From an uncultured Clostridia bacterium (GTDB lineage Bacteria > Bacillota > Clostridia > TANB77 > CAG-508), in contig CAQZSK010000028.1 of the NCBI GenBank assembly GCA_948934525.1, forward strand, positions 1 to 6,742: a stretch of 6,742 nt of DNA, in the 5' to 3' direction. Below are positions 1 to 5,951 of the stretch, piece after piece. Under the pieces are notes generated by a model, which worked only from the letters and a program-made list of their open reading frames with translations, was not told where the DNA came from and ran no database searches. The position numbers were made by a program, and so were the translations under genes. Each line of letters starts with the position of its first letter. The stretch's first letter is position 1.

Positions 1-47
1 GATTATGCAGATAGCTCCGTATAAGTTGCATGCCTTCCATAGTATAT
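1..47 (-). other. left flank of the insertion site (host DNA)
   Basis: These bases lie outside the transposon and are richer in G+C than the interior. Read on the minus strand there is an open frame from an ATG at 40-38 (MEGMQLIRSYLHN) to the window edge. If the element and one TTATTTAA copy are removed, this frame joins an open frame on the minus strand of the right flank without a stop. Either the transposon split one minus-strand gene, or it landed in a short AT-rich gap just before this ATG. Too short to identify. Confidence 0.35.
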
Positions 48-55
48 TTATTTAA
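48..55 (+). repeat. target site duplication, left copy
   Basis: TTATTTAA lies directly outside the left inverted repeat and is repeated exactly at 6688-6695 outside the right one. The match is exactly 8 bases and stops on both sides, which is the duplication size known for IS1595 transposition. The site is AT-only. Confidence 0.85.
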
Positions 56-78
56 GGTAACTATATACATCCTTACAG
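56..78 (+). repeat. left terminal inverted repeat of the transposon
   Basis: Starts GGTAAC and ends with the 18-base core CTATATACATCCTTACAG (61-78). It matches the right end in inverted orientation with two differences in 23 bases, both in the outer five or so bases. It is presumably the transposase binding and cleavage site. Confidence 0.85.
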
Positions 79-130
79 CCCATTATAATAATTAAATATA
101 TAATAATCATATAATTATACCAAAAAATAT

Positions 131-379
131 ATGAAGAATAAAGAAGAAAAAAATCATGAGAAAACCATTCATTTATATGGACGTGAAGCAGTAAAAGATT
201 TCTTTAGAGATGAAACAAAAGGAGGAGAAGAAGAATTAAATAAACGTGTAGATAATTTATTTAAATTTCCCGATGGAGCTAATGTTTATCTTCCTTATGA
301 AATGGAAATAGATGGTAAGAAAATTATAATAAATCGTAGAGTGACAAATATAGTGATTCATCACAATAAGGACATTTGA
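131..379 (+). CDS. hypothetical 82-aa charged protein
   Basis: I do not recognise this protein. It is soluble-looking, with no signal peptide or membrane segment. A very charged N-terminal third (MKNKEEKNHEK, about residues 1-35) is followed by a beta-rich-looking C-terminal half that ends in an Arg/Lys-rich stretch and HHNKDI. There is no clear Shine-Dalgarno sequence, only an A-rich leader before the ATG, which is common in Bacteroidota. I see no good TAnnTTTG promoter before it. It is the first gene inside the left end of the transposon. Its last 56 bases overlap, tail to tail, a minus-strand zinc-ribbon gene (324-497), so both cannot be free to vary at the 3' end. The amino-acid composition looks natural, so I think it is probably translated, but one of the two overlapping frames could be spurious. 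Confidence 0.5.
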   Translation: MKNKEEKNHEKTIHLYGREAVKDFFRDETKGGEEELNKRVDNLFKFPDGANVYLPYEMEIDGKKIIINRRVTNIVIHHNKDI

Positions 380-497
380 TTTTTATATCGTCAATATTTT
401 TAGGTAGATATATATAATATATACTTTCACAATAAGAACATTTAATTCTAATTCTTGCTTTTTCAATTAAGACTTTGTTTTCTTTATTCATATCCAT
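324..497 (-). CDS. small zinc-ribbon protein (57 aa, two CxxC knuckles)
   Basis: A 57-residue frame starting ATG at 497-495 (a second in-frame ATG lies at residue 3). It contains CSYC at residues 20-23 and CPYC at 42-45, the standard four-cysteine spacing for a single zinc ribbon. The N-terminal part is basic, and the tail ends SLYDLL. Such mini zinc ribbons may bind nucleic acid or act as small adaptors; nothing here says which. A good Bacteroidota-type -7 box (TATCTTTG, 509-516) sits 11 bases before the start codon, so the gene has its own promoter and a very short leader. It converges on and overlaps the plus-strand gene at 131-379 by 56 bases. The paired CxxC motifs plus the promoter make this frame more convincing than its size suggests. 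Confidence 0.6.
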   Translation of the reverse strand: MDMNKENKVLIEKARIRIKCSYCESIYYIYLPKNIDDIKIKCPYCDESLYLSLYDLL

Positions 498-508
498 TAT
501 CTTTTAAG

Positions 509-541
509 CAAAGATAATGAAATTTTATTAAAAAAAACAGA
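509..541 (-). promoter_or_regulatory. promoter of the zinc-ribbon gene
   Basis: On the minus strand TATCTTTG (516-509) matches the Bacteroidota -7 consensus TAnnTTTG. About 21 bases upstream is TTCTG (around 538-541), an imperfect -33 box. Transcription would start only a few bases before the ATG at 497. Confidence 0.55.
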
Positions 542-644
542 AATATCGCATAGTCCCTTGTAATAATTAATTATTTGATTTATATATTATTATAGTAGAA
601 TATATATAGTTTTGAAAGAAACGAATTTTAGAATAAAATTGCAT

Positions 645-831
645 AAAAGTCGGAGGATTGTTTTAATGAAAGATTATAAATATATTCGTTTGAATATAAC
701 TACCCATGCCAAACCCTCAGCAGTTTGTTCCGGGTATTCAGCAATCTTATATTTAATATAAGGTCTTTCTTCCATAAACAACACCCCCTTTCAATAATTA
801 GCGTAAAAATAAAAGGATTCCTCCGACTTTT
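645..831. repeat. 13-base perfect inverted repeat enclosing a 33-aa frame
   Basis: AAAAGTCGGAGGA at 645-657 is repeated in exact inverse at 819-831, giving a 187-base unit. The inside is less AT-rich than its surroundings and holds the minus-strand frame 674-775. I see no direct repeat just outside, so a miniature transposon is possible but not shown. In the leftward transcript the two arms could pair and enclose the small gene. Confidence 0.6.
674..775 (-). CDS. hypothetical 33-aa small protein
   Basis: The frame MEERPYIKYKIA... to RIYL has 33 residues. Its ATG (775-773) is preceded by a strong purine-rich ribosome site (GAAAGGGGG, about 8 bases upstream), the best Shine-Dalgarno match in the window. 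A leftward promoter at 896-926 gives it a leader of about 110 bases. The protein has a polar, Lys/Glu-rich first half and an aromatic/hydrophobic second half (LAWVVIF). I do not recognise it. It lies wholly within the 645-831 inverted repeat. It could be a functional small protein, a leader peptide, or the tail of a decayed gene. The good ribosome site and promoter favour real translation. Confidence 0.45.
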   Translation of the reverse strand: MEERPYIKYKIAEYPEQTAEGLAWVVIFKRIYL

Positions 832-1096
832 TTTATAATATATATATAAAGCAAATATATTAATATAATATATAAATTATTAATAATTATACATGCAAAT
901 ATAGAGGTTTTTATTTGAAAATGCAACTTCTTCTTTCACTCCCTTTCACAAGACTTCTATTCCCTTAACTTTCTTCTAAAGATTCCTTGATTACTTTTGC
1001 AAAGAAGAAAATAAACATAATAAATATATTATTATTTATTTTAATATAAAAGTAATAGATTTTATTGTTTATTTTTTTTAGTAAAAGTAATTCTTT
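832..1096. other. AT-rich region between the left cargo and the transposase
   Basis: No convincing gene on either strand. It holds a leftward promoter (896-926), long A/T runs, and a weak TAGATTTT box at 1056-1063 that could serve the transposase. I searched here for an inverted repeat matching the DNA just after 2020 and found none, so there is no sign of a short insertion sequence boundary around the transposase. Confidence 0.5.
896..926 (-). promoter_or_regulatory. leftward promoter
   Basis: On the minus strand TTG (926-924), a 20-base spacer, then TATATTTG (903-896), followed by C. This fits the Bacteroidota -33/-7 pattern well. It would transcribe leftward into the 33-aa frame (775-674). 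The same arrangement, AAGTTG then 20-21 bases then TATATTTGC, occurs facing right at 2037-2067. Confidence 0.6.
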
Positions 1097-2020
1097 ATGA
1101 AGTTGTATTTGAAAAGATTCCGTTCATTAATGGAATTGTTAGAAACTTTCCCGACAGATGAATCTTGTATTATTTATCTTGAAAATATTCTTTGGCATGA
1201 TAGAGTTATTTCTCCTTTTGATAAAAAGTCAGAAGTTTATCATTTAGGAAACCATAAGTATATGTGTAAAAACACTCAAAAGATTTTTCATGTCAAAATA
1301 GGAACAATATTTCAAGGAACAAGAGTACCTATGAGAAAATGGTTTATTGCTATTTGGTTAATCACTTCTCACAAAAAAGGTATTTCTTCATTACAACTAT
1401 CAAGAGATATACAAGTCACTCAAAAAACAGCTTGGTATATGCTGCAGAAAATTAGAACCTGTTTTATATGTAGAAATAAAGGAAAGCTAAAAGGGAAAGT
1501 AGAATGTGATGAAACTTTTGTAGGTGGCAAAAACAAAAATCGTCATTGGGACAAGAAAGTAAAGAACTCTCAAGGAAGGTGCTTTATTGATAAAACTCCT
1601 GTTTTAGGTATGCTCCAAAGAAAAGGCAAAGTTATCTGCAGAGTAATTAAAAATACCTCTCATCATGAACTTACTCCTAAAATATTAGAATATGTTGATT
1701 CTACTGCAATACTTTATACCGATGAATGGCAAGGTTATAATGAAGTGGCAGAAATATATGAACATTATTCGGTAGACCATAGTAGAGGACAACATGCCGA
1801 TGGTGATGTTTGTACAAATACAATAGAGGGATTTTGGTCTTTATTGAAAAGAGGTATTATTGGTATCTATCATCATTTAAGTAGAGAGCATTTACAACTC
1901 TATGTTAATGAATTTTGTTTTAGATACAATACAAGAAAGATTAGTGATTTTAGTAGATTTATTCTACTACTTAGGAATATTTATTACAAACTTACTTATC
2001 AGCAAATAATTGCTGCATAA
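1097..2020 (+). CDS. IS1595-family (ISXO2-like) transposase
   Basis: A 307-aa DDE transposase of full length for the family, predicted to cut and join the ends of the surrounding transposon. The N-terminal part (about 15-75) corresponds to the family's zinc-ribbon region, but the usual CPxC and CxxC pairs are replaced (ISPFD near 38-42, CKNTQKIF at 57-64). A helix-turn-helix-like stretch follows (SSLQLSRDIQVTQKTAWYML, about 97-116). The catalytic domain shows CDETFVGG with D138, YTDEWQGY with D209 and NTIEGFWSLLKRG with E244. The typical YHHLSREHLQLYVNEF and FRYNTR motifs run to about 280. No stops or frameshifts, so it may be active. The start could instead be Met12 (1130), nearer to where relatives begin. 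No short inverted repeats flank it; the matching ends are those of the 6.6-kb element. Confidence 0.92.
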   Translation: MKLYLKRFRSLMELLETFPTDESCIIYLENILWHDRVISPFDKKSEVYHLGNHKYMCKNTQKIFHVKIGTIFQGTRVPMRKWFIAIWLITSHKKGISSLQLSRDIQVTQKTAWYMLQKIRTCFICRNKGKLKGKVECDETFVGGKNKNRHWDKKVKNSQGRCFIDKTPVLGMLQRKGKVICRVIKNTSHHELTPKILEYVDSTAILYTDEWQGYNEVAEIYEHYSVDHSRGQHADGDVCTNTIEGFWSLLKRGIIGIYHHLSREHLQLYVNEFCFRYNTRKISDFSRFILLLRNIYYKLTYQQIIAA

Positions 2021-2036
2021 GATTAACCTTTAAAAG

Positions 2037-2067
2037 TTGTCTAAAGATATGAAAACGATTATATTTG
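2037..2067 (+). promoter_or_regulatory. rightward promoter of the structured RNA
   Basis: TTG (2037-2039), a 20-base spacer, then TATATTTG (2060-2067), a near-ideal Bacteroidota promoter starting 17 bases after the transposase stop codon. The start point would be near 2072-2075. Confidence 0.65.
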
Positions 2068-2072
2068 CAAGA

Positions 2073-2239
2073 GCCAAAGAGGCTAACATATTTTAGAAAA
2101 AAAGAGTGCCTACTCAATTAAAATCGCCAATTTTAAGTACACAGGCACAGGTCAATCTACTTATAGTGGGTTGCTTGTCTACGTGTACACAGGTGTTTGG
2201 CGATACCTAATTGAGTGTGGATAGCAACCCACTTTTTTT
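2073..2239 (+). ncRNA. putative structured RNA with pseudoknot-like pairing
   Basis: The span from a good promoter to a stem followed by T7 contains far more pairing than chance. ACTCAATTA (2112-2120) pairs with TAATTGAGT (2208-2216), and ATCGCCA (2123-2129) with TGGCGAT (2198-2204): 16 pairs broken only by a small AA/ACC internal loop. GTACAC (2137-2142) can pair with GTGTAC (2183-2188) inside it. AGTGGGTTGCT (2165-2175), in the loop, pairs over 11 bases with AGCAACCCACT (2223-2233), downstream of the first helix. The long helices interlock, so the RNA is either an H-type pseudoknot or a two-state switch. GTACACAGG also occurs twice (2137-2145, 2185-2193). No open frame explains this conservation of pairing. 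It could be a free RNA or an attenuator-type leader for the gene at 2291. I recognise no known RNA family. Confidence 0.6.
2165..2239 (+). terminator. terminator-like long-loop stem with T7
   Basis: AGTGGGTTGCT and AGCAACCCACT form 11 perfect pairs, with seven Ts starting at the end of the second arm (2233-2239). The loop is unusually long (47 bases) for a plain terminator and contains the 3' half of the other helix of the structured RNA, so termination may depend on which fold forms. Confidence 0.55.
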
Positions 2240-2290
2240 GTGTTTAATATCTTCTGATGGTTGCCGGAAGAAAGCTAAATCAAAAACATT

Positions 2291-2467
2291 ATGTTGTGGA
2301 TTATTATTGGATTTATTGTACTCTTTTGGATTGGAGTAAAATTAAACCGTTGGGTAAACAGTAGTAGCAAAATCGCCAAAAATCAAGAAAAAATTCTTGA
2401 AGAATTAAGAAAGCCAAACAAAAGAATTACAAACTTTAGACTTACATTAGATTGTAAAAGGTTCTAA
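2291..2467 (+). CDS. small single-span membrane protein (58 aa)
   Basis: ATG at 2291, stop at 2465-2467. Residues 2-17 (LWIIIGFIVLFWIGVK) form one transmembrane helix. A hydrophilic, probably helical or coiled segment follows (SKIAKNQEKILEELRK, about 26-41), then a basic tail. The shape is an inner-membrane anchor with a short cytoplasmic helix. It resembles many unnamed small proteins, and holin-like or type I toxin-like roles cannot be judged from this. It starts 52 bases after the terminator-like stem of the structured RNA and has no clear promoter of its own, so it probably depends on read-through from the 2037-2067 promoter. A T14 run follows its stop codon at once. Confidence 0.55.
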   Translation: MLWIIIGFIVLFWIGVKLNRWVNSSSKIAKNQEKILEELRKPNKRITNFRLTLDCKRF

Positions 2468-2481
2468 TTTTTTTTTTTTTT
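2468..2481 (+). repeat. T14 homopolymer between two genes
   Basis: Fourteen consecutive Ts directly after the stop codon of the 58-aa gene and 28 bases before the next start codon. Tracts of this length slip during replication. Here a length change would alter the leader or promoter spacing of the gene at 2510, not a reading frame. It may also act as the T-run of a weak terminator (TTACA...TGTAA just upstream). Confidence 0.7.
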
Positions 2482-2509
2482 GATGCCATGAATTTTAAAT
2501 TTAAGTTTT

Positions 2510-3055
2510 ATGGCAACAAAAGATTTTATTACTTACACAAAAAATGGTAATGTTATTAATGTGATTGCAGCAAAAAATATAGGAGCCGCACGTTCTACAA
2601 ATTTGTCAATAAGTGGAAAAGGGATTACTTTGAATCTTCCTATTAATCAAAAAGAAGGTACAGGGGATTTTTATTTAAAATCTGTAACAATCTTGGAACC
2701 AAGATATTCCGTTTCTACGACTTATAAGTTTGAATTTCCTAATTGGTTCGTTTATGGAGATATATTAGAAATTATATTTCATAAAGCAATTTATAATTAT
2801 ACACGTTATACTGTAAGATTTGATTTTGATAAGCCGGAAGATTTGTTGTTAAACCCAAATAAAAAAATTCAAAATTTAGAAAATACAGGTATGAGCCCTT
2901 CTTCTATAGAAGATTCCTATATTTCAAGTTCTAATGGATTTCAAATATCGGGACTAACAAGCTCTTCAAGTGGTTTTTCTCATACTGCAGCACTTGTTGA
3001 AATAAATGATTCAACAAAACGTTTACTTTTTAAAATTTCAGGTACAACAGATTAA
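2510..3055 (+). CDS. BACON-like beta-sandwich protein (181 aa)
   Basis: The first 50 residues (MATKDFITYTKNGN...AARSTNLSISGKGITLNLPINQKEG) have the run of a BACON/Ig-like module as I know it from Bacteroidota surface and phage proteins: a strand, an N-x-G-x-A-R-S-T-x-L turn and strand, then a closing strand ending in an I-x-Q motif. The rest (about 50-181) is beta-rich, with aromatic residues and a Ser-rich stretch (SSSSG near 150), and is not recognised. There is no signal peptide or membrane segment, which is unusual if it acts outside the cell. Export by association, a phage-type structural role, or a cytoplasmic role are all open. It is followed 38 bases later by the lipoprotein gene and probably shares its transcript. 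The domain assignment is from pattern only. Confidence 0.6.
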   Translation: MATKDFITYTKNGNVINVIAAKNIGAARSTNLSISGKGITLNLPINQKEGTGDFYLKSVTILEPRYSVSTTYKFEFPNWFVYGDILEIIFHKAIYNYTRYTVRFDFDKPEDLLLNPNKKIQNLENTGMSPSSIEDSYISSSNGFQISGLTSSSSGFSHTAALVEINDSTKRLLFKISGTTD

Positions 3056-3093
3056 TTGTGTGTAGAAAATTTTAATATTAAAAAGAAAGAAAA

Positions 3094-3999
3094 ATGAAAA
3101 ATAAATTATTTTGTATTTTATTAGGAATTTGTATTTTATTCACTAATTGTTCGGACAAGAAAGAGGATTTAATTCCTGAGGAGCCTCCTATTATTCTTCC
3201 AGAGACACCCGAACAAGCAAAAATTGAAGATATTTTAAATATAAGTATTGATAATGAAACTTTTACAATACTTGGATGTGAAGATTGGTATGGAGTAGCC
3301 TATGGAAATGGGAAATATGTGGCAGTAGGAGATTATGGAAATATGGCACATTCTACTAATGGAACTAATTGGACATTAATAACAATTGGTTCTAATAAAT
3401 GGAATGATGTTGTTTATGGTGAGAACAAATTTGTTGCTGTTGGGTATGGAGGAATATCCTATTCCATTGATGGTATAAATTGGACAATAGTATCTGAATC
3501 AGGAGCCTGGCATGCTATTACTTATGGAGAAGGGAAATTTGTAGCAGTTGGAAATAATGGTTATCTTGCTTATTCCACTGATGGAATTAGTTGGAAGGTT
3601 AAAAAATTACCTTTTCTGTATGGGTATTCTATTACTTATGGAAATGGCAAATATATTGCAGGAGGAAATAATGGGAATTTGGCTTACTCCAAAGACGGTA
3701 TTAATTGGGATATAACTCAAGTTGATGATTTATATGTTTACTCCATTGTTTATGGAAACGAGAAGTATGTTGCAATAGGAGCTTACGGAGCCGCTTACTC
3801 TACAAATGGCATTGATTGGATATATTATCCTTCTAAAAATGTTACAGGATATTGTATTAAATATGAAAATGAGATGTATATTGTAGCAAATAGAGTAACT
3901 TTATCCACCTCTAAAGATGGAATTAATTGGGATTCAAGAACAATAACCAATGAAATAGGAGAGCGTAAGGTTATAAATTCAATTTATATAGTAAAGTAA
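3094..3999 (+). CDS. lipoprotein with a BNR/Ycf48-like beta-propeller (301 aa)
   Basis: Residues 1-18 are a signal peptide (MKNKLFCILLGICILFTN) ending in a lipobox with Cys19 as the lipidated residue. The residues after it (SDKKED) resemble the K/D/E-rich export signals that send Bacteroidota lipoproteins to the cell surface. A Pro/Glu-rich linker (about 27-42) leads to at least six repeats from residue 65 on, each like YGxGKYVAVGxxGxxAYSTDGINW, spaced about 38-40 residues. This is a BNR/sialidase-type or HCF136/Ycf48-like propeller; the extra strands at either end could close a seventh blade. Propellers of this kind bind ligands or partners; no enzyme residues are evident. An A-rich leader (AAAAAGAAAGAAAA) precedes the ATG. 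It lies between two BACON-like genes and ends before a strong terminator, so it may form a surface unit with them. Confidence 0.82.
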   Translation: MKNKLFCILLGICILFTNCSDKKEDLIPEEPPIILPETPEQAKIEDILNISIDNETFTILGCEDWYGVAYGNGKYVAVGDYGNMAHSTNGTNWTLITIGSNKWNDVVYGENKFVAVGYGGISYSIDGINWTIVSESGAWHAITYGEGKFVAVGNNGYLAYSTDGISWKVKKLPFLYGYSITYGNGKYIAGGNNGNLAYSKDGINWDITQVDDLYVYSIVYGNEKYVAIGAYGAAYSTNGIDWIYYPSKNVTGYCIKYENEMYIVANRVTLSTSKDGINWDSRTITNEIGERKVINSIYIVK

Positions 4000-4068
4000 A
4001 ATCTATTCAAACTTAGTCTATGAGGAAATAGGACTTTTTTAAATATCTGAATTTTATTTTTCCTTGGT

Positions 4069-4104
4069 ATTCAGAAGCCTTCAATTAGGCTTCTGAATTT
4101 TTTT
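4069..4104 (+). terminator. intrinsic terminator after the lipoprotein gene
   Basis: ATTCAGAAGCC (4069-4079) and GGCTTCTGAAT (4088-4098) form 11 perfect pairs around an 8-base loop, with a run of seven Ts (4098-4104). It ends the transcript of the 2510-3999 genes. I see no obvious -7 box between it and the next gene at 4136. Confidence 0.85.
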
Positions 4105-4135
4105 AGATTTATTAATTTATCTAAATACAAAAGAA

Positions 4136-5497
4136 ATGAATATTAAAACAAAATCTATTAACTTAATACAAGTTCTCCAAAATTGGATAAATGAAACTTA
4201 TTCTGCATATATAGATGCTTCTGGTAATAATAAAGGATATTGGCTACGTATTGGGGAAAATTATGGAAATGATAACAGAGTTCCATTTGTTTTAAGTGTT
4301 AATAATGTAGCAAATGCTGTTATTGCATATATTGCAGGTATTGTAAATGAAGATGGAACTGTAAAATCTATAAATATAGAACCTATTGTTGGGAGCAATA
4401 TTTATAACAATTTATTAAAAGATATTGCTTTAATAGAAAATTATTTATTTATTGGAAAAGGTGCAGATAATTCAAACTCAGTAACCAGCAAAGCAGAAAT
4501 AAAAGTATATGATTTAGAAAGTGATTCTTTTTTAACTTCAGATAATGGATATGACGTACTTTATAATAAAGTAAACATTGACCATTTTTTTATAGAATAT
4601 TTGGATTCTGGTTCTCCTTATTGGAATTTTGTTATATCAGCACCTGTTTTAATTAACGCTTATTCTTCAATAGATAATAATGGGATTCTTCTTACAGAAA
4701 TCGCTTTAGAGAGTTGTTCTATAGATTGGGGTGGTGGTAGTGTAGAAAATTTTAACAAAAACAGTTTTATTTCTAATCTTTCTTATTTGGGATATGATGA
4801 GACTAATAGATTTGAAGCCTATGTTCTTGGAAAGAAAGATGGACATTATTATGCTATCCAAAATGTTAATAATAATTTAAGAATTATTAAATCAAATTCT
4901 TTAATATTAAAAACTGATACGGATGGAAATGCTTTAAATACACCCCCTATAAATGTAAAATCTTTTACAAGTTCGGATGGTCAATTACAAATACCGGTTA
5001 AAGGCTTTATAACATTAAAGAATGATAATTTTGTATTGTATAATAATACAGATAAAAAATATCAATTATTTGATTTTGAAGGGAATTTTATAAAAGATTT
5101 AGTTGAATCACAATCAAACAATTTGATGTTTGCCTATACCAATAAAACGGCATATTACACCACAATGAATACTTTGAATAATGAATATACAGAGTTATAT
5201 AGTGATGTGCCGGATAATAGTTGGTTAAAAATAGAACCTCAAAATGGAGATGGGAATACTACAATGAAAATTTCTTCTTTAAGAAAAAATGCAAGGGAAG
5301 GAAAATCTTATACAATTACAGTTTCTAACTTAGAAGAAACTAAAGTAGGTAATATTATAGTAGTACAAGAGGCCTATCCATTATTTGTTGATATTGATAA
5401 TGATAATTTTATCAATTGGATAATCCAGCAGGTAATCAAACTGTTAGGGGTGAAATTAATATACGTAAAAATTTTAATGCTTCTACATTTACTTTAA
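4136..5497 (+). CDS. BACON-domain protein, frameshifted near its C-terminal part
   Basis: As read, 453 aa. No signal peptide: it begins MNIKTKSINLIQVL, and the first 350 or so residues are Asn/Asp/Tyr-rich, beta-type, possibly propeller-like, and not recognised. About 355-412 is a BACON-like module: NSWLKIEP, then a strand, a charged AREGKSYTITV turn-strand and a closing GNIIVVQEAY, the family's typical x-V-x-Q end. After F425 the frame changes character: the last 28 residues are a hydrophobic run (IQQVIKLLGVKLIYVKILML) that looks wrong. The polar, beta-type sequence continues in the next frame to 5778. One extra T in the TTTT at 5407-5410 would join them (DNFYQLDNPAGN) into 547 aa. A sequencing error, a decayed gene or a variant allele are all possible. 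BACON domains are known from surface and phage proteins. Confidence 0.7.
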   Translation: MNIKTKSINLIQVLQNWINETYSAYIDASGNNKGYWLRIGENYGNDNRVPFVLSVNNVANAVIAYIAGIVNEDGTVKSINIEPIVGSNIYNNLLKDIALIENYLFIGKGADNSNSVTSKAEIKVYDLESDSFLTSDNGYDVLYNKVNIDHFFIEYLDSGSPYWNFVISAPVLINAYSSIDNNGILLTEIALESCSIDWGGGSVENFNKNSFISNLSYLGYDETNRFEAYVLGKKDGHYYAIQNVNNNLRIIKSNSLILKTDTDGNALNTPPINVKSFTSSDGQLQIPVKGFITLKNDNFVLYNNTDKKYQLFDFEGNFIKDLVESQSNNLMFAYTNKTAYYTTMNTLNNEYTELYSDVPDNSWLKIEPQNGDGNTTMKISSLRKNAREGKSYTITVSNLEETKVGNIIVVQEAYPLFVDIDNDNFINWIIQQVIKLLGVKLIYVKILMLLHLL

Positions 5498-5778
5498 GTG
5501 GGAAAAGTAATTCTAAATATTTAATGCTTGTTAATAACATAGATGGGGCTGTTACTTATAATGATAGTATCCCAACAACAGCATTAATAAATGGGGAAGA
5601 ACAAAGTATTTTAAATGCTATTCCAGGAGACCCCGGTTTGTCTTCTGAATATACTTTTAATATTACATTTAATCTTAGTGCAGTAACAGCTGAATCTACT
5701 TCATATTTTAATTTAGTTCTTAAGGATTCCACTGAAAGTGGGACAATAGTCATAAAGTGTAATGTTAATAGAGAGTAG
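5416..5778 (+). pseudogene. out-of-frame C-terminal part of the 4136 gene
   Basis: An open frame of 120 codons whose only early start is a TTG inside the upstream gene, so it is unlikely to be a separate gene. The sequence (LDNPAGNQTVRGEI... to CNVNRE) is polar and beta-rich like the protein before it. It has strand patterns of another Ig-like module (YTFNITFNLSAV, GTIVIKCNV) and directly continues the BACON segment if one base is added at 5407-5410. The open frame extends back to 5407, just where the other frame loses its character. I read it as the last 122 residues of a 547-aa protein. Confidence 0.65.
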
Positions 5779-5880
5779 GACCTATAACACTATCTCCAAT
5801 TGTAAGATAAGTACTAATATTAGTATTATCATGACCATATTCAATATATAAATAACTAATATTAATAATAGAAGATTTTA
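5765..5880 (-). pseudogene. possible remnant of a small minus-strand gene
   Basis: On the minus strand this stretch encodes ISYLYIEYGHDN followed by TYLTIGDSVIGPTLY and a stop. That is more protein-like than expected from AT-rich intergenic DNA (balanced residues, a GDSV turn). The frame upstream becomes low-complexity, and the -7 box at 5900-5907 lies across it, so at most it is the tail of a decayed gene. Chance is a real alternative. Confidence 0.2.
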
Positions 5881-5907
5881 TATATAATAAAAAAGTAGCT
5901 ATATTTG
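5876..5907 (+). promoter_or_regulatory. promoter of the two-gene DUF6169-like unit
   Basis: TATATTTG (5900-5907), followed by C, matches the Bacteroidota -7 box. TTTTA at 5876-5880, about 20 bases upstream, is a weak -33 box. Transcription would start about 40 bases before the ATG at 5952. Confidence 0.55.
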
Positions 5908-5951
5908 CAGTAGGATAAGGATGTTGTTTATACTTAGTAATATATTCAGAT

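Noticed and set aside
852..859. Second minus-strand TATATTTG box
   Set aside because: No -33 TTG at the right distance; it lies in a long run of alternating A and T where such matches arise by chance.
975..2048. 9-base direct repeat TCTAAAGAT at 975-983 and 2040-2048 as target duplication of a short insertion sequence around the transposase
   Set aside because: No inverted repeats lie inside these positions, a 9-base match is not rare in such AT-rich DNA, and the ends at 56 and 6687 have the correct family signature with an exact 8-base duplication.
5556..5753. Minus-strand 65-codon frame
   Set aside because: Antisense shadow of the C-terminal part of the BACON gene; no ribosome site, promoter or recognisable protein pattern.
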